Source: Arboricoccus pini
Lineage (GTDB): Bacteria > Pseudomonadota > Alphaproteobacteria > Geminicoccales > Geminicoccaceae
Reading direction: 5' to 3'
Length of the DNA: 64,000 nt
Assembly: GCF_900187945.1 (NCBI RefSeq)
Contig: NZ_FYEH01000011.1
Location: 62,001-126,000, forward strand
Part shown: positions 51,492 to 59,729 of the stretch, piece by piece
How the letters are laid out: every line of letters begins with the position of its first letter
Position numbering within the stretch: position 1 is the stretch's first letter
Translations under genes and position numbers: made by a program
Notes under the pieces: model-generated
Database searches by the model: none
What the model was told of the DNA's origin: nothing
What the model saw: only the letters and a program-made list of their open reading frames with translations

Positions 51492-52868
51492 ATGACGCGA
51501 CAGATCCATGTCTGCCTGCTCGATATGCCCACCGTCAGCCACAATAACTACGGTCTTTGGGCGCATCCCAGCAATCGCCACGCCGACTATAAATCCCTTG
51601 AATTCTGGCTGGACGTCGCGAGGTTGCTGGAGCGCGGACTCTTCGACGGACTCTTCTTCGCCGACGTGCTGGGCATCGCCGAGGGCTTTGGCGGGGGTCC
51701 ACAAACAGCACTTCGGGAAGGGGCTCACGTACCCAGCCACGATCCCCTCCTTCTCATCTCGGCCATGGCCTCGGTGACGAGGCATCTGGCCTTTGCCGCT
51801 ACCGTCTCAACGACCTATGAACCGCCCTTCGCGCTAGCCCGCCGCATGAGCACGCTCGACCATCTCACCAAGGGCCGGATCGGCTGGAATGTCGTGACGT
51901 CCTACCTGCCGACGGCGGCCGCCAATTTCGGCTTCGCCGCGGAAATGGAGCATGACGCGCGCTATGAGCGGGCCGAGGAATATATGGAGGTTTGCTACAA
52001 GCTATGGGAATCGAGCTGGGCCGATGACGCTGTCCTCGCCGACCGTGCCGGCCAGATCTACACCGACCCCGCCAAGGTCCGCCCTATCGATCACTCCGGC
52101 CCCTTCTTCTCGGTACGCGGCCCGCATCTGGCGGAGCCGTCGCCCCAACGCACACCGGTGATCTTTCAGGCCGGCAGCTCGGGCAGGGGTGCGGCCTTCG
52201 CCGCCCGCCATGCCGAGGGAGTCTTTGTCGGCGGCTACACCTATGACGGGCTTGCCAGCTTTGTCGCCGAACTGCGCGCCAAGGCGGCGGTAGCCGGTCG
52301 GCACCCGCGACAGCTCAAGACCTTCGTTCATGCTCATGTCCTGACGGCGCCCAGCGATGCTCTGGCAAAGGCCAAGCTCGCCGATTTCAACCGCTGGAGC
52401 CGGGCCGAGGGCTATATCGCCCATCGCTTCGGCGCCGGCCTCGACCTCGCGCGGCATCCGCCCGAGCGACGCCTTGAGGACATCATTGCCGAGGGTGGCC
52501 CCGGCAGCGCTCACATGGCCCGCTATCCACATCGGGCCGATGCTACGGTCGGCGACATCATCCAGGAGATCGGCCAGCTTGAGAGCAAGCGCTTCTTCGT
52601 AGCCGGCACGCCGGTCGAGGTGGCGGACACGCTGGAGGCGTGGTGCGAGCGCTACGATCTGGATGGTTTTCTCCTGGCCCAGCACACGACGCCCGGCACG
52701 GCCGCTGACTTTATCGACCTCATCGTGCCCGAGCTGCAAAAGCGCGGGCGCTATCGCCGCGCCTACGCTCCGGACGAAACGTTCCGCGAACGGCTCCTGG
52801 GCAAAGGCCAGACAGGCCTGCCGAGGGGCCATCCGGGCCATGCCTGGCGCCAGCATCGGCCCATCTAG
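51492..52868 (+). CDS. LLM-class flavin-dependent monooxygenase (NtaA/DmoA/SnaA-like)
   Basis: 458-aa enzyme of the NtaA/SnaA/DszA group, which uses FMNH2 to oxidise substrates such as nitrilotriacetate, dimethyl sulfide or dibenzothiophene sulfone. GLWAHPSNRHADYKSLEFWL, FDGLFFADVLGIAEGFGGGP, STLDHLTKGRIGWNVVTSYL, ARYERAEEYMEVCYKLWESS and VIFQAGSSGRGAAFAARHAE are clear family blocks. It ends with a basic tail. The ATG at 51492 gives the normal N terminus. It needs a flavin reductase; the nearest candidate is at 32933. No transport gene is adjacent. Confidence 0.92.
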   Translation: MTRQIHVCLLDMPTVSHNNYGLWAHPSNRHADYKSLEFWLDVARLLERGLFDGLFFADVLGIAEGFGGGPQTALREGAHVPSHDPLLLISAMASVTRHLAFAATVSTTYEPPFALARRMSTLDHLTKGRIGWNVVTSYLPTAAANFGFAAEMEHDARYERAEEYMEVCYKLWESSWADDAVLADRAGQIYTDPAKVRPIDHSGPFFSVRGPHLAEPSPQRTPVIFQAGSSGRGAAFAARHAEGVFVGGYTYDGLASFVAELRAKAAVAGRHPRQLKTFVHAHVLTAPSDALAKAKLADFNRWSRAEGYIAHRFGAGLDLARHPPERRLEDIIAEGGPGSAHMARYPHRADATVGDIIQEIGQLESKRFFVAGTPVEVADTLEAWCERYDLDGFLLAQHTTPGTAADFIDLIVPELQKRGRYRRAYAPDETFRERLLGKGQTGLPRGHPGHAWRQHRPI

Positions 52869-52989
52869 CACGACGAACCCCTCGAGACTGGTGAAGAGCT
52901 GTCAACTCGCCGCCGTTTCTGCTGCAGGCGTGAGCATCGCCAAGCCTTGTCAGCGAGTGCCTCGCCAGACGGTCATCGCGAAACGGTCT

Positions 52990-54618
52990 TCAGGCGCGAT
53001 ATTCCGGGCGATAGGCCCGCGCGCGTACATAGGCGGCGATGTCGCCCGGGTGTGGGACGCGGGCCAAACCCTCGTCGAAGATGTGCTCGGCCAGACGGAT
53101 GGCCACTTGCAGGGATGCCTCGAAGATACGCGACTGGGGTGGATAGATCAGGCCCTGTGCCAGACTCTCGTCATCCACCTGGTCGGCAACCGCACGGGCG
53201 GCCAGAATGAACATCTGGTCGGTGACCCGGCTGGCCTCGGTCGCATAGATCGCCATGCCCATGGCCGGAAAGATATAAACATTATTGCCCTGGCCCGGCA
53301 CGAAGATCTTGTCGTTGAACTGGACCGGCGGGAAGGGACTGCCGCTGGCAAAGACCGCCTTGCCGTTCGACCAGCGATAGGCTTCCTCGGCCGTGCATTC
53401 CGAGCGCGACGTCGGGTTGGAATAGGGGAAGATGATCGGTCGCTCGTTGAGCTCGGCCATGGCCTCGACGACCTGCTGATTGAACAGCTTGGGTACCGTC
53501 GAGACGCCAACGATGGCCGTTGGCCGCAGCGCCCGCACGGCGGTGGCGAAATCGTCGATCGGCGCATGGTCGATGGCAAAGGGCTTTTGGAAGTCCATCA
53601 CGTCGTCGCGCGACGTGGTGATCAGGCCGTTGACATCGAAGAGAAGATTTCGCGCCCGCGCTGCCTCGAGCGAAATGCCTTCTTGAGTCATTGCCCGCGC
53701 GATCAGCTCGGCGATCCCGGTGGCGGCCGAGCCGGCGCCGAGGAAGAGAACGCGCTGCTCCGGCAGCCTGCCACCGGTGATGTGCAGGGCTGCCAGAATG
53801 CCGGCCAGGGCCACCGCCGCGGTACCTTGGATGTCGTCGTTGAAAGTGCAGATCTTCTCCTTGTAGGTCGCAAGGATCGGGATCGCGTTTTGATTGGCGA
53901 AATCCTCCCACTGAATGCAGGCACGCGGATAGCGCGCCAGGATCGCCTCGACGAACTCGTCGATGAAGGCATGATAGTCTTGGCCTCGCACGCGCTCCTG
54001 GCGCAGGCCCAGATAGAGCGGATCGTTGCGCAAGGCTTCGTTATTGGTGCCGACGTCGAGGGTGACGGGCAGGCAGGTCTCTGGCGGCACGCCGGCACAG
54101 GCTGTGTAGAGCGAGAGCTTGCCGATCGGGATTCCCATGCCGCCCACGCCCAGATCGCCGAGCCCGAGGATACGCTCGCCGTCGGTCACGACGATGAAAC
54201 GGACATCATGGGCCGGCCAGTTGGCGACGAGGTCGGCCAGCCGGCCTTTGGCGCTGATCGGCAGATAGAGGCCGCGCGCCGCGCGAAAGATATGATCGAA
54301 CTTCTGACACGCCTCGCCGACGGTCGGCGTATAGACGAGCGGCATGAAGGTGGCCGGGTCCGACATGATGACAGCGTAGAAGAGCGTCTCGTTGCGTGCC
54401 TGGAGGTCGGACAGCACCAGGTATTTGTGAATATCCTCGGGAAGATTGGCGAGTTCGCCATGAATGCGCGCCACCTGGAGCGCCAGCGTGCTGGGTTGGG
54501 GCGGTAGCAATCCCTCGAGGCCCAGACGCGAGCGATCTTCAAGGCTGAAGGCGGTCCCCCTGTTGCTCCTTGGATCGCGCAACAGGGCATAGCCCCTGGA
54601 TGTAGGTTCGTTCGACAA
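52990..54618 (-). CDS. NAD-dependent malic enzyme (SfcA-type)
   Basis: Oxidative decarboxylation of malate to pyruvate. 542 aa, the large single-domain-type form without a phosphotransacetylase tail. YTPTVGEACQKFDHIFR is the N-terminal signature with the catalytic Tyr; FIVVTDGERILGLGDLGVGG and LDVGTNNEALRNDPLYLG surround the active site, ICTFNDDIQGTAAVALAG supplies the metal Asp residues, and VLFLGAGSAATGIAELI binds the nucleotide. The start is a TTG at 54618 eight bases after GGAG; no in-frame ATG precedes the conserved part. It lies 131 bases after an ABC binding-protein gene. Confidence 0.94.
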   Translation of the reverse strand: MSNEPTSRGYALLRDPRSNRGTAFSLEDRSRLGLEGLLPPQPSTLALQVARIHGELANLPEDIHKYLVLSDLQARNETLFYAVIMSDPATFMPLVYTPTVGEACQKFDHIFRAARGLYLPISAKGRLADLVANWPAHDVRFIVVTDGERILGLGDLGVGGMGIPIGKLSLYTACAGVPPETCLPVTLDVGTNNEALRNDPLYLGLRQERVRGQDYHAFIDEFVEAILARYPRACIQWEDFANQNAIPILATYKEKICTFNDDIQGTAAVALAGILAALHITGGRLPEQRVLFLGAGSAATGIAELIARAMTQEGISLEAARARNLLFDVNGLITTSRDDVMDFQKPFAIDHAPIDDFATAVRALRPTAIVGVSTVPKLFNQQVVEAMAELNERPIIFPYSNPTSRSECTAEEAYRWSNGKAVFASGSPFPPVQFNDKIFVPGQGNNVYIFPAMGMAIYATEASRVTDQMFILAARAVADQVDDESLAQGLIYPPQSRIFEASLQVAIRLAEHIFDEGLARVPHPGDIAAYVRARAYRPEYRA

Positions 54619-54708
54619 AACCCATCTCCAAGATTGTTAAGCAAGGAAGGCAGGTCTGGCGGCTAGCGGAGGCCCGCACTTCATTGCAATGCTGGCTAGG
54701 AGAGAGAG

Positions 54709-54729
54709 CGGGGGCAAGTCTCGCCCCCG
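54709..54729. terminator. GC-rich hairpin between ABC operon and malic enzyme
   Basis: CGGGGGC-aagtctc-GCCCCCG: a perfect 7-bp stem with a 7-base loop, 20 bases after the binding-protein stop on the minus strand. No T-run follows, but position and stability suit an mRNA end that separates the transporter operon from the malic-enzyme gene. Confidence 0.5.
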
Positions 54730-54749
54730 ACGGACGTGCCCTGCTGGCG

Positions 54750-55763
54750 CTAGCTGCCGGCTCGGTCCTTGAGCTGCGGGACGAACATCTCGCTCCATTC
54801 AGTCGGCACGCGTTTGATCGAACCCACTTCACCCATGAAGGTCGCCATGTCCAAGATCTTCTTGGGCGTGGTCGAGAAATTCGTATCCTTGTCCTCCAGC
54901 ATCTGGAGCGCCTGCGCCTTTTCCATTTTCGCACCCGATGCCTTGATCAGGATCTCAGCCGCCTCGTCCTTATTGGATTCGATAAAGGCATTGGCCTCGT
55001 CCTGGGCGGCTATGAAGGCCTCGATCATCTTGGGGTTGGCGTCGGCGAATTTCTTGGGCGTGTAGACGACATCCAGCGTCATGTCGCCGAGGACGTCGGC
55101 ATGGTTGAGGACGCGGTGCACGCTCGAGCTCGCCGCCTCCAGATAGGAGAAGGGCGGGGAGGCGAAATGCGCGCGCACCTCGGTGCCGCCGGAGACCAGA
55201 GCCTGATAGGCCTCGGGATGTGGCAGGCCCACCGTCAAAGGGTCGAGCTTGGCATAGTTGTCCTGGCCGAACTCCTTGGCGACACACATTTGCAAAATGA
55301 CGGCGGCGAGGGATGTCTTGATGCCGGGAATGGCGATCTTGTCGCCTTCCTTGAAGTCGGCCAGCGTCTTGATCTCGGGCTTGTTGCTCATGAGCCAAAG
55401 GCCCGTGGAACTCATGCCGGAGACGCCCTCGACGGCAGCGCTTGAGCCCTTGGCCTTCGACCAGAGCGTGATAAAGCCGGGGCCGCCGGTGCCGGCAATG
55501 TCGAGCGCACCCGAGAGCATCGCATCGTTGATGACGTTGCCGCCATCCAACATCTTCCAGCTAACGGTGACGTCGCCCAGGCCCGCCTCCTTGGCGTGCT
55601 TCTCGATCAGCTTCTTCTCCTGCATCACGTGAAGCGGCAGGTAGAGAATGCCGTAGCCCTTGGAGACCCTGAGCTCACTGACCTCGGCCTTCGCCGCAAC
55701 GGTGAGGCCAAGGCCCATGCAGGTGGCGAGCGCCAAGGTGGCCAGACGTCGGTTCATCTTCAT
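54750..55763 (-). CDS. ABC transporter substrate-binding protein (nitrate/sulfonate/taurine type)
   Basis: 337-aa periplasmic protein of the SsuA/TauA/NMT1 family. The signal peptide is MKMNRRLATLALATCMGLGL then a cut after AAKA. The mature protein has SELRVSKGYGILYLPLHVMQ, LDIAGTGGPGFITLW, DKIAIPGIKTSLAAVILQM and GLPHPEAYQALVSGGTEVRA. The ligand cannot be read from sequence: sulfonates, taurine, nitrate, cyanate or thiamine precursors are all possible. Start ATG at 55763 (second ATG two codons later). Last gene of an ATPase-permease-binding protein operon. Confidence 0.9.
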   Translation of the reverse strand: MKMNRRLATLALATCMGLGLTVAAKAEVSELRVSKGYGILYLPLHVMQEKKLIEKHAKEAGLGDVTVSWKMLDGGNVINDAMLSGALDIAGTGGPGFITLWSKAKGSSAAVEGVSGMSSTGLWLMSNKPEIKTLADFKEGDKIAIPGIKTSLAAVILQMCVAKEFGQDNYAKLDPLTVGLPHPEAYQALVSGGTEVRAHFASPPFSYLEAASSSVHRVLNHADVLGDMTLDVVYTPKKFADANPKMIEAFIAAQDEANAFIESNKDEAAEILIKASGAKMEKAQALQMLEDKDTNFSTTPKKILDMATFMGEVGSIKRVPTEWSEMFVPQLKDRAGS

Positions 55764-55827
55764 GATGATGTTCTTTCCCTGATATAAGTATCTGATATCG
55801 GCTGGTTTTCCGGGCCGACTTAAAGGC

Positions 55828-56715
55828 TCAGCTCTGCATGCCCCAGCGGCGGACGGTCCGACGCTCGATGGTGGCAAAGACAAGATTCTCAACGACAAGA
55901 CCGATCAGGATGACCGAAAAGAGGCCGGCAAAAACGTTGGCGGTCTCGAGGAGATTGCGGTTCTCGAAGATGAACCAGCCAAGGCCGCCCGAGCCCGAGG
56001 AAACACCAAAGACGAGCTCGGCTGCGATCAACGTGCGCCACGCAAAGGCCCAGCCCACCTTCAGGCCGGTGAGGATCGAGGGGAAGGCTGCCGGGATGAG
56101 CACCTTGCGGACCAACGTCAGGCCGCGCAGACCATAGTTTAGACCAACCATGCGCTGTGTCGTCGACACGCTCCGAAAGCCTGCATGAGTATTGAGTGCG
56201 ATGGCCCAGAGCACGGAATGGACGATGACGAAGACGACGCTGCCAGTCCCGAGGCCGAACCAGATCAGCGCCAGGGGCAGAAGGGCAATGGCCGGCAAGG
56301 GGTTGAACATCGAGGTCAGCGTCTCGAGCAGGTCCGTGCCGATACGCGAGCCGATCGCCAGCGTCGTCAGGAGGCAGGCCAGGACGATACCGATCCCATA
56401 GCCGATGAGAAGGGTCTGGAGCGAGATCCAGGCGCGGGCCGGGATAATGCCGCTCACGATACCCTCAAAGAAGGCCTGGAGCGTATCGGTGAAACTGGGG
56501 AACAAAAGCGGATTGTCGAGCCAGAGGCCATAGGCCTGCCAGATCACCGCGAGGCCGATCAGCACCAGCGCCTTGCGCAGCGCGGCCACCTGATAGAGGC
56601 GCTCCGGCAGCGAAAGGCTGGCCTCGGCCTTAACCGTGGCGCCGGCCTCGCCGACCTCCCGGATGATTTCAGGACGATGGATGATGCCGTCGCGCGGAAG
56701 GGTGGAAAGAGCCAT
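55828..56715 (-). CDS. ABC transporter permease (SsuC/TauC type)
   Basis: 295-aa inner-membrane permease with six predicted helices after a polar N-terminal tail of about 45 residues. VLIGLAVIWQAYGLWLDNPL starts the membrane part, QTLLIGYGIGIVLACLLTTL and PLPAIALLPLALIWFGLGTG are family-typical, and the ATPase-contact loop is GLTLVRKVLIPAAFPSILTG. The ATG at 56715 follows GAGAGGAGG. It lies 16 bases after the ATPase gene. Confidence 0.93.
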   Translation of the reverse strand: MALSTLPRDGIIHRPEIIREVGEAGATVKAEASLSLPERLYQVAALRKALVLIGLAVIWQAYGLWLDNPLLFPSFTDTLQAFFEGIVSGIIPARAWISLQTLLIGYGIGIVLACLLTTLAIGSRIGTDLLETLTSMFNPLPAIALLPLALIWFGLGTGSVVFVIVHSVLWAIALNTHAGFRSVSTTQRMVGLNYGLRGLTLVRKVLIPAAFPSILTGLKVGWAFAWRTLIAAELVFGVSSGSGGLGWFIFENRNLLETANVFAGLFSVILIGLVVENLVFATIERRTVRRWGMQS

Positions 56716-56731
56716 GACGATCCTCCTCTCT

Positions 56732-57538
56732 TCAATGCCCAAAGAGCATGTCGTTGATGCGCGTCTCGAGCTGGCTCTGTCTGGCCGTGCCGAGCTCGGA
56801 GGGATCGAGGCTGTTCAATTCGGCCTTCACCCGGCCCGGATGCGGCGAGAGAAGGAGAATGCGCGTGCCGACCCGAATAGCCTCCTCAATCGAGTGCGTG
56901 ACGAACAGAACGGTAAAGCGCGTGTCCTCCCAGAGACGAAGAAGCTCGTCTTGCATCTTGCGGCGGGTGAGGGCGTCCAGAGCGGCAAAGGGTTCGTCCA
57001 TCAAGAGCACGTCCGGCTCCATGGCCATGCCGCGGGCAATGGCGACGCGCTGCTTCATGCCGCCCGAGAGCATGTGGGGATAACTGTCCTTGAACTTGGC
57101 CAGGCCCACTTTCTCGATGTAGTAATCGGCCCGATCCGTCGCGGCCTTGCCACTTAGCCTCTTGCTCGCAAGGAGTGCGAACTCGACGTTCTGCTGGACG
57201 GTCTTCCAGGGGAGGAGCTGGTCGAATTCCTGGAAGACCATCATCCGGTCGGGTCCGGGCTCGGTGACTGTCCGACCCTTCAAGGCAATCTTGCCCTCGA
57301 CGGGCTTCATATAGCCACCGATCGCCTTCAGGAGCGTGGACTTGCCGCACCCCGAAGGACCGAGCAGGATGTAGCGATCCGAGGGATAGACGGTAAGGTC
57401 GACCCGGTGGGTCGCAGTGATCAGAAGATCGGTGGTCTTGTATTGCAGGGTTACCCCCTCGACCGTCAGAAGCGGTGTCGGTGCGGCGCACTTCCCTGCC
57501 TCCACGCCGCTCCAGGCGAATGCATCTCGTGCTTCCAT
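56732..57538 (-). CDS. ABC transporter ATPase (SsuB/TauB/NrtD type)
   Basis: 268-aa cytoplasmic ATPase. Walker A is GPSGCGKST, the Q-loop MVFQEFDQLLPWKTV, the signature LSGGMKQRVAIARG, Walker B VLLMDEPFAALDALTR and the H-loop VTHSIEEAI; FQEF instead of FQ[DE]x is normal in this subgroup. It heads the operon for a nitrate/sulfonate/taurine-type importer. The ATG at 57538 follows AAGGGAG. A GC-rich hairpin lies directly upstream in its leader (57554-57573), and the gene is divergent from a two-component system. Confidence 0.95.
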   Translation of the reverse strand: MEARDAFAWSGVEAGKCAAPTPLLTVEGVTLQYKTTDLLITATHRVDLTVYPSDRYILLGPSGCGKSTLLKAIGGYMKPVEGKIALKGRTVTEPGPDRMMVFQEFDQLLPWKTVQQNVEFALLASKRLSGKAATDRADYYIEKVGLAKFKDSYPHMLSGGMKQRVAIARGMAMEPDVLLMDEPFAALDALTRRKMQDELLRLWEDTRFTVLFVTHSIEEAIRVGTRILLLSPHPGRVKAELNSLDPSELGTARQSQLETRINDMLFGH

Positions 57539-57553
57539 CGCTCGCTCCCTTGT

Positions 57554-57590
57554 GCCGCCGGTCGGTCGGCGGCTTGTTTGCTGTTTTTTT
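57554..57590 (+). terminator. Hairpin plus T-tract in divergent promoter region
   Basis: GCCGCCG-gtcggt-CGGCGGC, a perfect 7-bp GC stem, is followed on the plus strand by TTGTTTGCTGTTTTTTT, as in a Rho-independent terminator. No plus-strand gene lies upstream, since the ABC operon is transcribed the other way; it may end read-through or an antisense RNA, or act as a leader hairpin 15 bases before the ABC ATPase ATG. Confidence 0.45.
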
Positions 57591-57594
57591 GACG

Positions 57595-57608
57595 ACCGCC
57601 CTGGCGGT
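57595..57608. promoter_or_regulatory. Short perfect palindrome
   Basis: ACCGCC-CT-GGCGGT, perfect 6-base arms, lies between the hairpin at 57554-57590 and the direct repeat at 57636-57652 in the divergent promoter region. Candidate operator; no regulator assigned. Confidence 0.3.
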
Positions 57609-57635
57609 GCCTTAGAGGCTCCTTTACGTTGCAAA

Positions 57636-57652
57636 CCTGTCATGAACCTGAC
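57636..57652 (+). promoter_or_regulatory. Direct repeat typical of OmpR-family binding
   Basis: CCTGTC (57636-57641) and CCTGAC (57647-57652) recur with an 11-base period, the spacing at which OmpR-family regulators bind tandem half-sites. It lies 45-60 bases upstream of the response-regulator start, so autoregulation is plausible. CTGTCAT also resembles a Pho-box half-site. Confidence 0.4.
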
Positions 57653-57696
57653 GCGCCCGAAGAAGGCCCGGGGGTGGGGACCGGGATCGGGGAGCG

Positions 57697-58365
57697 ATGC
57701 GTATACTCTTGGTCGAGGACACGACGGACGTAGGCGAGGCCATTGTCGCCCGGCTGCATCGGCTGGGCCACGATGTGGAATGGGAGCGACGTGGCGATCG
57801 CGCCGACGACCGCCTCCGAGTACAGGCCTTCGATCTCTTGATCCTCGACATCAACCTGCCGGGTATGGACGGGCTCAGCCTGTTGCGCGGCTATCGCGAT
57901 CGCCAGGGCCTGGCACCCATTTTGATGCTGACGGCGCGGCTCAAGGTCGACGACCGCATCAAGGCTCTGGACCATGGTGCTGACGACTACCTGACCAAGC
58001 CGTTCGACTATGGCGAGCTCGAGGCACGGGCGCGGGCGCTCCTGCGCCGCAGGACAGCTGCAGCGACCAATCAGATGACGGCCGGCAACATCGTGCTCGA
58101 CCGGCATATGCGCCTGGTGCGGGTCGGCGGGGAACCGGTCGAGCTTACCCGCCGCGAGCTCACGCTGCTCGAGATCCTGATGGCACAGCCCGGCCGGATC
58201 TTTCCCAAGGAGGAACTGGTCGACCAGCTCTTTGGGTTGGACGAGATCGCCTCCGATAATGCGGTCGAGCAATACGTGGCAAGGCTGCGCAAGAAGCTGG
58301 TCGGCGCGAGCGATGTCCAGATCCGCACCCTGCGCGGACTTGGCTATCAGCTTCTTTGTCGATGA
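57697..58365 (+). CDS. OmpR/TctD-type response regulator
   Basis: 222 aa. The receiver domain has Glu7-Asp8, the phosphoacceptor Asp51 (ILDINLPGMDGLSLLR), Thr in MLTARLKVDDRIKALDHGAD and Lys in DYLTKPFDYGELEARA. The C-terminal winged helix (residues about 130-222) includes VELTRRELTLLEILMAQPGR, NAVEQYVARLRKKL and IRTLRGLGYQLL. It overlaps the kinase gene by four bases (ATGA) and resembles TctD, which controls tricarboxylate uptake. A likely binding site lies in its own promoter. Confidence 0.95.
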   Translation: MRILLVEDTTDVGEAIVARLHRLGHDVEWERRGDRADDRLRVQAFDLLILDINLPGMDGLSLLRGYRDRQGLAPILMLTARLKVDDRIKALDHGADDYLTKPFDYGELEARARALLRRRTAAATNQMTAGNIVLDRHMRLVRVGGEPVELTRRELTLLEILMAQPGRIFPKEELVDQLFGLDEIASDNAVEQYVARLRKKLVGASDVQIRTLRGLGYQLLCR

Positions 58366-59729
58366 ATCGACTTTCCCTCCGCGTCAGGCTCATCGGCCTG
58401 ATTGCGCTGGTCTTCCTCCTGGGCAGCACGGTTCTCACCGTCGCTGCCTGGGCCTATGCACGGATCGCCGCTGACCGGGCTTATGACCGCCTCCTGATCG
58501 GGGCCGCCTTGCAGATTGCCGGCACCGTCAGCGTCGAGGAAGGGCAGGCGGTCGTCGATCCGCCCATCTCGGCCTTTGCCATGCTGGGCTTGGCCGAAGG
58601 CGACAGCATTTTCTACAAAGTCGAGGCGGAGGGGAGCCGCCTGCTGACAGGCTATGCCGACCTCGATGTGCCGGGCGGACCGGTCACCGCCGAGCCTGTC
58701 CTGGCCGACGGCGCCTATCGCGGGCGCGCCATCCGCCTGGTGACTCTCGGCCGCTATCTGACCGACACTTCCAGCCCTGGCTGGGCAAAGGTGACGGTGG
58801 CGCAGACGCGCAGTGCCCGGAGCAACCTCGCCTTCTCCTTGACGATGCAGGCCCTGAAAATGCTGGTCGTCCTGGGATTTCTTATCCTGGTAGCCGTACT
58901 TCTGGCCGTCCATCTGGCCTTCCTGCCGCTCTCGCATCTCGGTCATGTCATCAGGGCGCGCGATCCAAACGATCTGCGGCCCTTGAACGTGCCGGTGCCG
59001 AGCGAGGTGCAGGGCCTGGTCAATGCCGTCGATCGTTTCATGGCCCTCCTGGCGGCCCGTATCCAGTTCATGCAGCGCTTCATCGCCGACGCCGCGCATC
59101 AGATCCGCACGCCGCTGACAGCCCTCAATTCGCAGCTCGACCTTCTGCGCAGCGAGCCGCTGCCCGCGGCCCAGGCGCGTCATCTGGAGCGGATCCAGAT
59201 CCGCGCCGACGAATTGAGCCGACTGGCCAACCAGTTGCTCGACCATGCGATGGTCGTCCATCGCGGTACTCTGATCGCGCCTGAGCCCGTCGACCTCGTC
59301 CATCTGGCGCGGCGGCGGCTGGGCGAGATCGCGCTGCTGCCGCTCGACCGGCCGGTCAATCTCTCCCTCGACATCGAGGGAGAGCCCGCTTTGGTGATGG
59401 GCGACCGGGTGCTGCTGGGCGAGGCCTTGAGTAACGTCCTCCACAACGCACTTCTCCACGGCGCCAGGAGCGAGCTTCGCGTCACGGTCGGCACCCGTGG
59501 CGGCCAGGCCCGGATCACCGTCAGCGATGATGGGCCAGGCATACCCGAGCCGCTTTGGAGTGCCGTGCGTGAGCCTTTTCACGCGCGCCAGGACGGTAGA
59601 CCCGGAGCGGGGCTCGGCCTCTCCATCGTCGTGGACGCACTACGCGCGCACGGTGGCGAGCTGCTTTTCCAGCATGAACCCGGCCGCGCCTTCACCGTCA
59701 TCCTCAGCCTGCCGGCCAGGCTCCCTTGA
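58362..59729 (+). CDS. Sensor histidine kinase (TctE type)
   Basis: 455-aa inner-membrane kinase. Transmembrane helix 1 (LIGLIALVFLLGSTVLTVAAWAYA, given in part) and helix 2 (MLVVLGFLILVAVLLAVHLAF, in part) enclose a periplasmic domain of about 130 residues of the 2CSK_N type (RAYDRLLIGAALQIAGTV, DSIFYKVEAEG). Then follow a HAMP-like linker, the phosphoacceptor His in FIADAAHQIRTPLTAL, the N box LSNVLHNALLHG, G1 VSDDGPGIPE and G2 GAGLGLSIVVDALRAHGG. The ATG at 58362 overlaps the regulator stop, and its own stop overlaps the binding-protein start. Confidence 0.94.
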   Translation: MNRLSLRVRLIGLIALVFLLGSTVLTVAAWAYARIAADRAYDRLLIGAALQIAGTVSVEEGQAVVDPPISAFAMLGLAEGDSIFYKVEAEGSRLLTGYADLDVPGGPVTAEPVLADGAYRGRAIRLVTLGRYLTDTSSPGWAKVTVAQTRSARSNLAFSLTMQALKMLVVLGFLILVAVLLAVHLAFLPLSHLGHVIRARDPNDLRPLNVPVPSEVQGLVNAVDRFMALLAARIQFMQRFIADAAHQIRTPLTALNSQLDLLRSEPLPAAQARHLERIQIRADELSRLANQLLDHAMVVHRGTLIAPEPVDLVHLARRRLGEIALLPLDRPVNLSLDIEGEPALVMGDRVLLGEALSNVLHNALLHGARSELRVTVGTRGGQARITVSDDGPGIPEPLWSAVREPFHARQDGRPGAGLGLSIVVDALRAHGGELLFQHEPGRAFTVILSLPARLP

